A DNA stretch of 64,000 nucleotides. Source: Streptomyces sp. SKN60. Its GTDB lineage: Bacteria; Actinomycetota; Actinomycetes; Streptomycetales; Streptomycetaceae. Shown here piece after piece: positions 44,793 to 53,316 of the stretch. The stretch is from contig NZ_JAHTMW010000010.1 in the NCBI RefSeq assembly GCF_026236535.1, positions 62,001 through 126,000 of the forward strand, in the 5' to 3' direction. The translations under genes and the position numbers were made by a program. How positions within the stretch are numbered: position 1 is the first letter of the stretch; each line of letters opens with the position of its first letter. Under the pieces are notes generated by a model. That model had not been told where the DNA came from, made no database searches, and saw only the letters and a program-made list of their open reading frames with translations.

Positions 44793-46601
44793 CTACTGCG
44801 GCGCGAGCCGCTCCGCGACGCCCGGGTTCTTGTCCAGCCAGGTGCGGACGGCGTCCTGCTCCTTGCCCTTGCCGGTCTCCTGGATGACGGCCTCCAGGCC
44901 GGTGAGCTCCTTCTCGCTGAGCTTGAAGCTCTTCAGCCAGGCGCCGACCTCGGGGTTCTCGGCGGCGAAGCCCTTGCGGGCCAGGGTGTGCACGCCGTCG
45001 CCCTCGCCCCAGCTGACCTTGGGGTCCTTGAGCTTCTTGAGGTCGTAGGTGGAGTAGGCCCAGTGCGGCGACCAGAGGGTGACCGCGATGGGCTCCTTCT
45101 TGTCGTAGGCGCGCTTGAGTTCGGCCAGCATGCCGGGCGTGGAGCCGTCGACGACCTTGTACTCGCCCGCCAGGCCGTAGTCCTTGAGGACCTTGTCCTT
45201 GAGGATGCCCATCATTCCGGCGCTCGGCTCGATGCCGACGATCCGGCCCTTGAACTGCCCGGCCTTGCCCTTGAGGTCGGCGAGGCTGTTCACGTCCTTC
45301 ATGTACGAGGGGACGGTGAGCTCCAGGGAGGTGGGGCCGTACCAGGAGCCGAGGTCTTCCAGCTTGTTCCGGTACTTCTCCCAGTACTGGGCGTGGGTGA
45401 CGGGCAGCCAGGAGTCGGTCTGGAAGTCGATCTGGCCGCCGGCGAGGCCGGTGTAGAGGGCGCCGGCCTCCAGCTGCTTGGTGTCGACCTCGTAGCCGCG
45501 GCGCTCCAGGAGCTCCTTCCAGAGGAAGGTGGAGGCGATGCCCTCGTCCCAGGGGATGTAGCCGAGGCTGATCTTCTTGCCGTGGCCGGAGTTCGGTCCG
45601 GAGGCGGTGGTGGAAGTGCCTCCGCTGCCGCCGAGGAAGCCCATGCCGCCGGCGACGAGGGCGAGGATCACGACGCCGACGAGGGCGGTGACGGGCTGCG
45701 GGCGGTGGCCCCAGATCTTCGCGCCGGCCCGGGCGGCGCGCGCGGCGCGGGCCTTGGCTGCGGCGCGGCGGCCGAGCGGGGAGACCTGGCGGCCCAGCGC
45801 GCCGGTCATCCGGTCGAGGTACATGGCGAGGATGACGATGGAGATGCCGGCCTCGAAGCCGAGGCCGATGTCGACGTTGCCGATGGCGCGGTAGACGGCG
45901 CCGCCGAGTCCGCCGCCGCCGACCATGCCGGCGATGACGACCATGGACAGGCCGAGCATGATCACCTGGTTGACGCCGGCCATGATGGTGGGCAGCGCGA
46001 GCGGCAGCTGGACGCGCAGCAGGGTGTTGCGCGGGGTGGTGCCGAAGGCCTCCGCGGCCTCGACGAGTTCGCCGTCGACCTGGCGGATGCCGAGTTCGGT
46101 CATGCGGACGCCGGGCGGCAGGGCGAAGACGATGGTGGCGATGATGCCGGGGACGACGCCGACGCCGAAGAAGATGATGCCGGGGATGAGGTAGACCATC
46201 GCCGGCATGGTCTGCATGAAGTCCAGGACCGGGCGCAGCACGGCGCTGACGGTCTTGGAGCGGGCCGCCCAGATGCCGAGGGGCACCGCGATCACCAGGG
46301 TGACGAGGGTGGCGACGAGCACGAGCGAGAGGGTCGACATGGCGTCGTCCCACAGCTCGATGGAGTCGACGAGGGCGAGCCCCGCGAAGGCGAGGACACC
46401 GGCGGTGAGGCCGCGCAGCCACCAGGCGACGACGGCGAGCATGCCGGCGAAGAGCAGCGGCTGGGGCGCGGACAGGACGGCGTCGATGCCGTCGTAGAGG
46501 CCGGTGACGCCGGTGCTGATGGCGTCGAACAGCCAGGAGAACTGGGCCTGGAGCCAGTCGACGGTGTTGTCGACCCACTGGCCGAGGGGGAGCCTAGGCA
46601 C
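44793..46601 (-). CDS. Glycine betaine ABC permease fused to substrate-binding protein
   Basis: 602 residues. The first ~290 are a ProW/OpuAB-type permease (LDFMQTMPAMVYLIPGIIFF, EAFGTTPRNTLLRVQLPLAL EAA loop). After a basic linker (RRAAAKARAARAARAGAK) and one further helix, the OpuAC-type binding domain follows (ISLGYIPWDEGIASTFLWKE ... WLPVTHAQYWEKY), facing outside. The fusion tethers substrate capture to the channel, as in OpuA of lactococci. GTG start has GGAGGTGA 7 nt upstream and overlaps the ATPase gene by 8 bp. Osmoprotectant uptake. Confidence 0.92.
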   Translation of the reverse strand: MPRLPLGQWVDNTVDWLQAQFSWLFDAISTGVTGLYDGIDAVLSAPQPLLFAGMLAVVAWWLRGLTAGVLAFAGLALVDSIELWDDAMSTLSLVLVATLVTLVIAVPLGIWAARSKTVSAVLRPVLDFMQTMPAMVYLIPGIIFFGVGVVPGIIATIVFALPPGVRMTELGIRQVDGELVEAAEAFGTTPRNTLLRVQLPLALPTIMAGVNQVIMLGLSMVVIAGMVGGGGLGGAVYRAIGNVDIGLGFEAGISIVILAMYLDRMTGALGRQVSPLGRRAAAKARAARAARAGAKIWGHRPQPVTALVGVVILALVAGGMGFLGGSGGTSTTASGPNSGHGKKISLGYIPWDEGIASTFLWKELLERRGYEVDTKQLEAGALYTGLAGGQIDFQTDSWLPVTHAQYWEKYRNKLEDLGSWYGPTSLELTVPSYMKDVNSLADLKGKAGQFKGRIVGIEPSAGMMGILKDKVLKDYGLAGEYKVVDGSTPGMLAELKRAYDKKEPIAVTLWSPHWAYSTYDLKKLKDPKVSWGEGDGVHTLARKGFAAENPEVGAWLKSFKLSEKELTGLEAVIQETGKGKEQDAVRTWLDKNPGVAERLAPQ

Positions 46602-47721
46602 GGGCGGTCACCTCCTCGGTCGCAGCGTTCCCGGCGATCGCAGCGTTCCCGGCGGTCGCACCGTTCTTGGCGGTCGGGCGTACGTCGGCGTCGAGGCCGC
46701 CCATGACGCCGAGCAGGCGGTCCTGGGCGACGACGCCGAGGATCTCGCCGTCGGCGCCGGCGACGGGCACCGGGTGCAGGGAGCGCGCGGACACGGCGCA
46801 CAGCTCGGCGAGCGGCATGTCCCGGGCGACCGGGGCGCAGCCGCAGCCGGGCGGGCAGTCCTCGGGCGCGACGGTGCCGTCGGTCATGACGGCGGCGGCC
46901 GTGAGCACCCGGGTGCGGTCGACGTCCTGGATGAAGGAGGCCACGTAGTCGTTGGCGGGGCGCACCAGGATGTCCTCGGCGGTGCCGAGCTGGACGATCC
47001 GGCCGTCGCGCATGACGGCGATGCGGTCGCCGAGGCGCATGGCCTCGTTGAGGTCGTGGGTGATGAAGACGATGGTCTTCTTCAGCTTCTGCTGGAGGAC
47101 GAGGAGCTGGTCCTGCATGTCGCGGCGGATCAGCGGGTCGAGCGCGCTGAACGACTCGTCCATGAGGAGCAGGTCGGCGTCGGTGGCGAGGGCGCGGGCG
47201 AGGCCGACGCGCTGCTGCATGCCGCCGGACAGCTCGTCGGGCCAGGACTTCTCCCAGCCGGCGAGGCCGCACAGCTCCAGGGCCTCGGCGGCGCGCTTCT
47301 CGCGCTCGGCGCGCGGCACGCCCTGGACCTCCAGGCCGTAGGCGGCGTTCTCGAGGACGCTGCGGTGCGGGAAGAGGGCGAAGTGCTGGAAGACCATGCT
47401 GATCTTCCGCGAGCGGACCTCGCGCAGCTCGCGGTCGGAGAGCGCGGTGAGGTCGCGGCCGTCGAAGAGGACGCGGCCCGCGGTGGGGGCGAGCAGTCCG
47501 TTGAGCATCCGCAGGAGGGTGGACTTGCCGGACCCCGAGAGACCCATGACGACGAAGATCTGGCCGGATTCGACCGTGAAGGAGGCGTCGATCACGGCCG
47601 CCGTGGTGCCGTCGGCACGCAGGGCGTCCCGGTCGGCGCCTGCTTCGGCGAGTTCACGGACGGCTTCGTCGGGTCGTCTGCCGAACACCTTGTACAGATG
47701 GTCGGCCTGGAGCCTGGACAC
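46594..47721 (-). CDS. Glycine betaine ABC ATP-binding protein with CBS domain
   Basis: 375 residues. Walker A GLSGSGKST, Q-loop VFQHFALFPH, signature LSGGMQQRVGLARA, Walker B LLLMDESFSALDP, all intact. The N-terminal ~60 residues carry the ProV-type HLYKVFGRRPDEAV. The C-terminal part is CBS-like (GVVAQDRLLGVMGG), as in osmosensing OpuAA, with an inserted Cys cluster DCPPGCGC that is unusual. GTG 47721 is chosen to give VSRLQADHLYKVFG; the start is not certain. First gene of the operon. Confidence 0.92.
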   Translation of the reverse strand: MSRLQADHLYKVFGRRPDEAVRELAEAGADRDALRADGTTAAVIDASFTVESGQIFVVMGLSGSGKSTLLRMLNGLLAPTAGRVLFDGRDLTALSDRELREVRSRKISMVFQHFALFPHRSVLENAAYGLEVQGVPRAEREKRAAEALELCGLAGWEKSWPDELSGGMQQRVGLARALATDADLLLMDESFSALDPLIRRDMQDQLLVLQQKLKKTIVFITHDLNEAMRLGDRIAVMRDGRIVQLGTAEDILVRPANDYVASFIQDVDRTRVLTAAAVMTDGTVAPEDCPPGCGCAPVARDMPLAELCAVSARSLHPVPVAGADGEILGVVAQDRLLGVMGGLDADVRPTAKNGATAGNAAIAGNAATEEVTARA

Positions 47722-47833
47722 ATACACCTCACGGGTAGCAACGAAAACGGCCCGCCACCCCCGCGCAGCCGGGCCGTGGAGCGGGGCGGGATCTGCCCGC
47801 GTGCCCGTCGCGTACGGAGATCCGCGTTCGCTT

Positions 47834-47893
47834 CGCATTCGTTCGCGTCGAAGTCATTGACGTCGAACTCATTCGCATCGAAACGTTGAATCC
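47834..47893. repeat. 15-bp tandem repeats upstream of betaine operon
   Basis: Four adjacent 15-bp units of the type CGAA-N-TCATTCGCGT (last one diverged), in a noticeably AT-richer stretch within the 288-bp divergent gap. They could be a multimeric regulator site for osmotic control or an array expansion. Function inferred from position only. Confidence 0.65.
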
Positions 47894-47951
47894 CGTACCG
47901 GGTCCGCTCCGGGCTCGCGCCTGCCCCGGCTCCTCCGGCACAAACACGAAG

Positions 47952-47965
47952 GTGACCGGTGTCAC
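47952..47965. promoter_or_regulatory. 14-bp palindrome GTGACCGGTGTCAC
   Basis: Perfect GTGAC-CGGT-GTCAC dyad between the ABC operon and the exonuclease gene, 45 bp before the latter's GTG. A -10 candidate CATGAT (47998-48003) lies downstream. Likely operator of an unidentified regulator. Confidence 0.5.
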
Positions 47966-48009
47966 GCCGGGCGGGGGGTGTTGTCGGTGGGGTGCGGCAT
48001 GATCGGGGT

Positions 48010-48930
48010 GTGACGCGACGCCTGATGCTCCTCGACACCGCCAGCCTCTACTTCCGCGCGTACTTCGGCGTGCCGGACTCGGTCCGGGCTCCGGACGGGA
48101 CGCCGGTCAACGCGGTGCGGGGGCTGCTCGACTTCATCGCCCGGCTCGTCCAGGACCACCGGCCGGACGAGCTGGTGGCCTGCTGGGACGACGACTGGCG
48201 CCCGCAGTGGCGGGTGGACCTGATCCCCTCGTACAAGGCGCACCGGGTGGCCGAGGAGACCCCGGCCGGTCCGGACGTGGAGGAAGTGCCGGACACGCTG
48301 TCGCCCCAGGTGCCGGTGATCGTGGACGTGCTCGCGGCGCTCGGCATCGCCCGGGTCGGCGCGGCGGGCTTCGAGGCGGACGACGTGATCGGCACGCTGA
48401 CGGAGCGCGCGACCGGCCCGGTGGACATCGTCACCGGCGACCGGGACCTGTTCCAGCTGGTGGACGACGCCCGCGGGGTGCGCGTGCTGTACCCGCGCAA
48501 GGGCGTCGGCGACTGCGACCTGGTCGACGACGAGCTGATCCGTACGAAGTACGGGGTGCGCCCCGATCAGTACGCGGACATGGCGGCGCTGCGCGGGGAC
48601 ACCAGCGACGGGCTGCCCGGCGTGAAGGGCATCGGGGACAAGACGGCGGCACAGCTGATCACGGAGTACGGGGACCTGGCGGGGGTCCGGGCGGCGGCGG
48701 CCGACCGGACGACGAAGCTGACCCCGGCGAAGCGCCGCGGCATCGTGGAGGCGGCGGAGTATCTGGACGTGGCACCCGCGGTGGTGCGGGTGGCGCGGGA
48801 CGTGCCGCTGCCGGAGTTCTCGGCGGCGCTGCCGTCGACGCCCCGCGACCCGGAGGCGCTGGCGGGTCTGGTGGAGCGCTGGGGGCTCGGCGGGGCGGTG
48901 GGGCGGCTGCTGCCGGTGCTCGCGCGCTGA
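48010..48930 (+). CDS. 5'-3' exonuclease (PolI-type FEN domain)
   Basis: 306 residues. PIN-like 5'-nuclease domain with LLDTASLYFRAYFG, the acidic metal sites (CWDDDWRP; GFEADDVIGTL; DIVTGDRDLFQLVDD) and an H3TH helix-hairpin-helix (DTSDGLPGVKGIGDKTAAQL). Stand-alone paralogue of the N-terminal domain of DNA polymerase I, for flap or RNA-primer removal. GTG 48010 with CATGAT 6 nt upstream, so probably leaderless. Confidence 0.92.
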   Translation: MTRRLMLLDTASLYFRAYFGVPDSVRAPDGTPVNAVRGLLDFIARLVQDHRPDELVACWDDDWRPQWRVDLIPSYKAHRVAEETPAGPDVEEVPDTLSPQVPVIVDVLAALGIARVGAAGFEADDVIGTLTERATGPVDIVTGDRDLFQLVDDARGVRVLYPRKGVGDCDLVDDELIRTKYGVRPDQYADMAALRGDTSDGLPGVKGIGDKTAAQLITEYGDLAGVRAAAADRTTKLTPAKRRGIVEAAEYLDVAPAVVRVARDVPLPEFSAALPSTPRDPEALAGLVERWGLGGAVGRLLPVLAR

Positions 48931-48967
48931 GATCGGAGCGGGGTGGGCCGGGGCCCGGCGGGGTGTT

Positions 48968-48986
48968 AACTTAGGCACACCTAAGT
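48968..48986. promoter_or_regulatory. Iron box (IdeR/DmdR1 site)
   Basis: 19-bp AACTTAGGCACACCTAAGT, a near-perfect palindrome matching the TTAGGttaggCTAACCTAA-type iron-box core TTAGG-N4-CCTAA, 30 bp upstream of the siderophore-interacting protein gene. Known DtxR/IdeR/DmdR1 family operators look like this. Confidence 0.88.
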
Positions 48987-49015
48987 AATCCGGCCGGGGA
49001 AACGGGGAGACCGCC

Positions 49016-49852
49016 GTGGCAGAACAGCCCGCACGCAAGGCACCGAGGGCGCACGAGGCGCGGGTGGTGCGCACGGAGCGGATCACCCCGCACATGGTGC
49101 GTCTGGTGCTCGACGGTCCCGGTCTGGACGCCTTCGAGCTCGGCGAGTACACCGACCACTATGTGAAGCTGCTCTTCGCGGCCGAGGGCGTCAGCTATCC
49201 GGAGCCGTTCGACATGGAGCGGATCCGCGCGGAGTTCCCGCGCGAGCAGTGGCCGACCACCCGTACGTACACGGTGCGGGCCTGGGATCCGGTGCACCGC
49301 GAGCTGACCGTGGACTTCGTGGTGCACGGCGACGAGGGTCTGGCCGGACCGTGGGCGGCGCGGGCGCAGGCCGGCGACACGATCCGCTTCCTCGGCCCCG
49401 GCGGCGGCTACGCGCCGGACGCGGCCGCCGACTGGCATCTGCTCGTCGGCGACGAGAGCGCCCTGCCGGCCGTCGCGGTGGCCCTGGAGCGGCTGCCCGC
49501 GGGGGCGCGGGTGCACGCCTTCCTGGAGGTCGCGGACGCGACGGAGGAGCAGAAGTTCGCGACCGCGGACGGGGTCGAGGTCAGCTGGCTGCACCGCGGC
49601 GACCGCCCGGCGGGCGAGGCGCTGATCGAGGCGGTGCGCGGGCTCGACTTCCCGGCGGGTGACGTGCACGCCTTCGTCCACGGCGAGGCCGGTTTCGTGA
49701 AGGAGCTGCGCCGTCATCTGCGGCTCGACCGCGAGGTGCCGCGCGAGCGTCTGTCGATCTCGGGCTACTGGCGGCTCGGCAAGACGGACGAGGCGTGGCG
49801 CGCGATCAAGCGCGAGTGGAACGAGCAGGTGGAGCGCGAGCAGGAGAACTGA
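49016..49852 (+). CDS. Siderophore-interacting (ferric siderophore reductase-like) protein
   Basis: 278 residues, ViuB/SIP family. N-terminal FAD-binding barrel (VVRTERITPHMVRLVLDGPG; RTYTVRAWDP flavin-binding RxYT) and C-terminal NAD(P)H-binding fold (WHLLVGDESALPAVAVAL; FVHGEAGFVKELRRHL). It reduces ferric siderophores to release iron in the cytoplasm. Iron-box control at 48968-48986 fits. GTG 49016 has GGGGAGA upstream. A terminator follows at 49880. Confidence 0.93.
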   Translation: MAEQPARKAPRAHEARVVRTERITPHMVRLVLDGPGLDAFELGEYTDHYVKLLFAAEGVSYPEPFDMERIRAEFPREQWPTTRTYTVRAWDPVHRELTVDFVVHGDEGLAGPWAARAQAGDTIRFLGPGGGYAPDAAADWHLLVGDESALPAVAVALERLPAGARVHAFLEVADATEEQKFATADGVEVSWLHRGDRPAGEALIEAVRGLDFPAGDVHAFVHGEAGFVKELRRHLRLDREVPRERLSISGYWRLGKTDEAWRAIKREWNEQVEREQEN

Positions 49853-49879
49853 CCCGCATCCCCCATGTCATCCGCCGGA

Positions 49880-49910
49880 GGGGCGGGAGCCGACGGGCTC
49901 CCGCCCCTTT
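49880..49910 (+). terminator. Terminator after siderophore-interacting protein
   Basis: 12-bp stem GGGGCGGGAGCC / GGCTCCCGCCCC followed by TTT, 28 bp past the stop codon. Confidence 0.88.
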
Positions 49911-49969
49911 GGCGTTCCCGGGCCTTGCCGGGGCTTTCCGGGGGCTTTCCCGGTCCCGGCGCCCCGGGA

Positions 49970-50611
49970 TCAGTCCCCGAGGCCGAACATCCGGCCGGAG
50001 GCGTCGATGTGGGCGAGGCGGCGCAGGGCGGCGAACATGGCGTCGCCGAGGACGGTGCCGACGACGACGCTCTCGACGAGTTCCTCGCGCACGACGTTGC
50101 GGGCGACGTAGTCGAGGTCGACCTGGGCAACCCGCTCGGCCGCGGCGGCGTAGTCGTCGAGGACCTCGGCGGCGAAGGCGCCGTGCCCGGCGTCCTCCAG
50201 GGCGGCGAGGGCCACCGCGAGCGCCTCGGCGGCTGCGGATTCGGGGTAACTGCGCCAGCCCCGCCGCTCGATGAGGCCGGCCACCGTCCTACGGGCGGCG
50301 GTGAGCCGCTCGCCCGGCTCGCCCCCGTCCTTGTACTGCGGGACCACCTGGTCGGCGACCGAGCCCAGCATCTTGTGCACCGGCTGCCCGGGGTCGTCGA
50401 CGGCCTCGATCACCTCGCGGATGCCGGCCACGGACAGTCCGCCGACGTCGAGCAGGGCGCGGATCAGGCGGAGCCGCCGCACGTGCGTCTCCTCGTACGA
50501 GGCCTGGTTCGGGCTTGTGAGCTGCCCGGCGGGCAGCAGCCCCTCCCGTACGTAGTACTTGATCGTCGGCACGGACACCCCGGTCCTCCGACTCAACTCT
50601 CCGATGCGCAC
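49970..50611 (-). CDS. MerR-family regulator
   Basis: 213 residues. N-terminal MerR winged helix VRIGELSRRTGVSVPTIKYY then VREGLL and HVRRLRLIRAL, with a dimer helix and a long helical C-terminal domain (SAAAEALAVALAALEDAGHG) without metal cysteines. Unusual are the W and RKxx features typical of actinobacterial stress MerRs. Divergent from the two-gene membrane operon, and bordered by a double palindrome that should be its operator. GTG 50611 with GGAAAGGTGAA upstream. Confidence 0.88.
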   Translation of the reverse strand: MRIGELSRRTGVSVPTIKYYVREGLLPAGQLTSPNQASYEETHVRRLRLIRALLDVGGLSVAGIREVIEAVDDPGQPVHKMLGSVADQVVPQYKDGGEPGERLTAARRTVAGLIERRGWRSYPESAAAEALAVALAALEDAGHGAFAAEVLDDYAAAAERVAQVDLDYVARNVVREELVESVVVGTVLGDAMFAALRRLAHIDASGRMFGLGD

Positions 50612-50667
50612 CGCGTGTTCACCTTTCCGGTCGCCTTCCGGTCTTGCCGACCGCCCCTCCATCATAG

Positions 50668-50703
50668 ATAGTGGCACTATCAGATAGTGGCGAGTGCCAC
50701 TAT
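50668..50703. promoter_or_regulatory. Double palindromic MerR operator
   Basis: Two adjacent dyads: ATAGTGGCACTAT (50668-50680) and ATAGTGGC-N4-GCCACTAT (50684-50703). Minus-strand -10 candidate TATGAT at 50661-50666 lies beside them. Four half-sites of ATAGTG suggest cooperative binding of two dimers controlling both directions. Confidence 0.75.
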
Positions 50704-50766
50704 CCATTCTGTCGCCATGGCGGTCCGGCGGCACTCCACACCCATCCCACGGGGGGATATCTCGTC

Positions 50767-51756
50767 ATGTCCTCAGCGACCTCAGCGGCGTCGGCGACGT
50801 CGGCACCGCAACTCCGCACCCTGCACCGGCCCCTGGTCTGGTTCACCGGCTCGATGGTCCTGCTCGCGCTCGTCTCGGCCGGCGGGCTCCTGCTCGACGA
50901 CCGGATCCTGGTCGGCGCGCCGATCTGGGCCAAGCCCTTCAAGTTCTCCGTCTCGTTCATCGCGTACGCGCTCACGCTCGCCTGGATGCTCTCCCTGCTG
51001 CCCGGCGCCCGGGCCCGCCGGATCGGCTGGTGGGCCGGGACCGTGCTCACCGTCGCCAGCCTCGTCGAGATGGTGCTGATCACCCTGCAGGTGGTCCGCG
51101 GCACGCAGAGCCACTTCAACGTCGCGACGCGCTTCGACGCGGCCGTCTTCCAGCTCATGGGCGGCACCGTCGTCATCCTGTGGCTGGCCGCCCTGGTGAT
51201 CGCCGTCCTGCTGCTGCGCGCCCGCATCCTGGACCGGGCCACCGCCTGGGCCGTCCGCCTGTCCTCGCTCATCGCCCTGGCCGGCGCGGCCGTCGGCTTC
51301 GTGATGGTCCGGCCCACCCCGGAGCAGCTCGCCCAGGACGACCCGCCGATCACCGGCGCGCACAACGTGGGCGTGCCCGACGGCGGCCCCGGCGTGCCGC
51401 TGCTCGGCTGGTCCACCACCGGCGGCGACCTGCGCATCGCGCACTTCTTCGGCATGCACGCGCTGCAACTCGTCCCGCTGGTGCTGTTGTTGCTCGCCGC
51501 GCTCGCCCCGCGCATCGGCCGGCTCGCCGACGACCTGATCCGGCTGCGGCTCGTCCTGGTCACCGCCGGCGCCTACGCCGCGGTCTTCGCCCTGGTCACC
51601 TGGCAGGCCCTGCGTGGCCAGCCGCTGCTCTCCCCGGACGCCCTCACGCTCACCGCGGCCGGCGTCGTCGCGGCCCTCACCCTCGCGGCCACCGCGTGGG
51701 CGCTCCGCACGCCGCCCACCACCGTGCCCGACGACCGCCAGGAGCTCGCGGCATGA
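50767..51756 (+). CDS. Integral membrane protein of unknown function
   Basis: 329 residues with about nine membrane helices (FTGSMVLLALVSAGGLLLD, VSFIAYALTLAWMLSLLPG, GWWAGTVLTVASLVEMVLI, VVILWLAALVIAVLLLRA, IALAGAAVGFVMV, ALQLVPLVLLLLAALAP, LVTAGAYAAVFALVTW, ...). A conserved extracellular loop holds GWSTTGGDLRIAHFFGMHA, where the two His residues may be ligands. No known transporter pattern. Cotranscribed with the next gene (ATGA overlap), divergent from MerR. ATG 50767 with GGGGGGAT upstream. Confidence 0.8.
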   Translation: MSSATSAASATSAPQLRTLHRPLVWFTGSMVLLALVSAGGLLLDDRILVGAPIWAKPFKFSVSFIAYALTLAWMLSLLPGARARRIGWWAGTVLTVASLVEMVLITLQVVRGTQSHFNVATRFDAAVFQLMGGTVVILWLAALVIAVLLLRARILDRATAWAVRLSSLIALAGAAVGFVMVRPTPEQLAQDDPPITGAHNVGVPDGGPGVPLLGWSTTGGDLRIAHFFGMHALQLVPLVLLLLAALAPRIGRLADDLIRLRLVLVTAGAYAAVFALVTWQALRGQPLLSPDALTLTAAGVVAALTLAATAWALRTPPTTVPDDRQELAA

Positions 51757-52211
51757 CCGGCTTCCTCTTCGAACTCACCTTCCTCCTCGCGGCCCCGGTC
51801 TGGCTGCTGATGATCTTCGCCCCGGGCCGGAGCGTCACGGACCGCGTGGCCGCCTCGCCCCTCACCGTCCTGCCGGTCCTCGCCGTCCACCTGATCCTCG
51901 TGGCCCCGGTCCTCCCGGAACTCTGGACCGCGGTCAGCAGCCCGGACCTCGACGCCTTCCGCGACCTCACCGCCCTCGCGAACGGCGCCGGCGCCGTCTG
52001 GGCCCAGATCATCGCCTGGGACCTCCTCCTGGGCCAGTGGATCTACCGCGAGTCCCGCCGCCTGTCCCTCTCCCCCTTCCTCACCGGCCCCCTCCTCGTC
52101 CTGACGATCCTCCTCTCCCCCTTCGCCCTCCTCCTCTTCCTCCCACTCCGCGCCCTCCGTCGCCCCCACACCGCGCAGGCGGCCCAACCGGCCGAGTCGG
52201 CCCGGCTGTAG
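51753..52211 (+). CDS. ABA4-like (DUF4281) membrane protein
   Basis: 152 residues with four membrane helices (LFELTFLLAAPVWLLMIFAP; TVLPVLAVHLILVAPVL; AVWAQIIAWDLLLGQWIY; LVLTILLSPFALLLFLPL). WAQIIAWDLLLGQWIYRESR resembles ABA4-like proteins, related to carotenoid neoxanthin synthesis factors in plants; the bacterial function is unknown. ATG overlaps the upstream TGA. Second gene of the MerR-controlled operon. Confidence 0.8.
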   Translation: MTGFLFELTFLLAAPVWLLMIFAPGRSVTDRVAASPLTVLPVLAVHLILVAPVLPELWTAVSSPDLDAFRDLTALANGAGAVWAQIIAWDLLLGQWIYRESRRLSLSPFLTGPLLVLTILLSPFALLLFLPLRALRRPHTAQAAQPAESARL

Positions 52212-52220
52212 CCTCGCTCC

Positions 52221-53316
52221 GTGCGATACGAGGACCGCGCCGTCGGCGCCGTGCTGGGCTCCGCCGTCGGGGACGCGCTCGGGGCGCCCTTCGAGTTCGG
52301 GCTGCCGGGGGTGTACCGGGAGCGGTTCCCCGGCGGGCGCGGGGAGATGTGCGGCGGGGGCGGCTGGGAGCCCGGCGAGGCCACGGACGACACGCAAGAT
52401 GGCCGTACTCGTCGGGGAGTCCCTGCTCGAACGCGGCGGGCTCGATCTGCCCGACGTCTTCGACCGCTTCCGGCGCTGGGCGGCCGCCGAGCCGAAGGAC
52501 ATCGGTCTGCTGACCGAGGCCGTGCTCCTGGGCGGCGACCCCTGGGACACGGCCGCCGCCCTGCACTTCCAGGTCAACGGCCGCGGTGCGGGCAACGGTT
52601 CGCTGATGCGGGCCGCCACCCCGGCCGTGCGCTTCGCCTCCGCCGGCCGCGCCGCCACCATGGACGCGGCCCGGCGGATCGCCGCGCTCACCCACGGGGA
52701 CGCCGCCGCCTGGGAGGGCACCGCGGTCCTCCACGAGCTGGTCCGGGTCGCCCTCCTCGGCGAGGACCCGCTCGCCGCCGTCCCCGCCGCTCTCGCGGAG
52801 GTGACACCAGCGCACCGGGACCGCTGGGCCACCGTCCTCGCCCCCGGCTGGCGGCCCGAGGACGCCACCGAGTTCAACGGCGCCGTCTGGCCCTGCCTCG
52901 GCTCCGCCCTGTGGGCCCTGCGCACCACCTCCTCCTTCGAGGCGGCCCTAGGTCGTGTCTTCCGGATCTTGCCGGGGCCGCGACGCCCGGCACGTGCATC
53001 TGCCGCGTTCTCGTCGGTCGCCGACGCTCCGCGTCGACTCCCTCCTCCGCCTTGCAGCTGCACGCACCGGACGCCGCAGCCTGATCCGGCCTGATCCAGA
53101 AGACACGACCTCGCCGCCGCGATCGACCTCGGCGGCGACACCGACACCGTCGCCGCCGTCACCGGCATGCTCGCCGGCGCCGTCCACGGCCCCGCCGCGA
53201 TCCCGGCCCGCTGGACCGAACCCCTGCACGTGCCCCTGCCGGGGTTCGGCACCCGCGTGCTCCGCGCGCCCGAACTGGCCGCGCTCGCACGGGCGCTCGT
53301 AGCCGCGGGGGCCTAG
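52221..53316 (+). pseudogene. ADP-ribosylglycohydrolase, frameshifted and interrupted
   Basis: Start GTG with RYEDRAVGAVLGSAVGDALG and EATDDTQ (Mg/ADP-ribose motifs). An extra A at about 52396 (ACGCAAGATGG for ACGCAGATGG) shifts the frame, so MAVLVGESLLERGGLDLPDV continues one frame over. At 52950 a 162-bp palindromic element interrupts FEAAL / AAIDLGGDTDTVAAV and brings a stop codon at 53092-53094. The tail (DLGGDTDTVAAVTGMLAGAV; LPGFGTRVLRAP) remains. Removing both changes would restore a 310-residue enzyme that removes ADP-ribose from proteins. Confidence 0.88.
52950..53111. mobile_element. 162-bp palindromic MITE-like element in pseudogene
   Basis: Terminal inverted repeats AGGTCGTGTCTTC / GAAGACACGACCT, then CCGGATC/GATCCA, and internal GGCCGCGACGCCCGG paired with CCGGACGCCGCAGCC. 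162 bp is a multiple of three, so it inserts without a frameshift but supplies a stop. The left end abuts CTAG, as in the element at 15476; right-hand context is CTCG. Confidence 0.88.
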
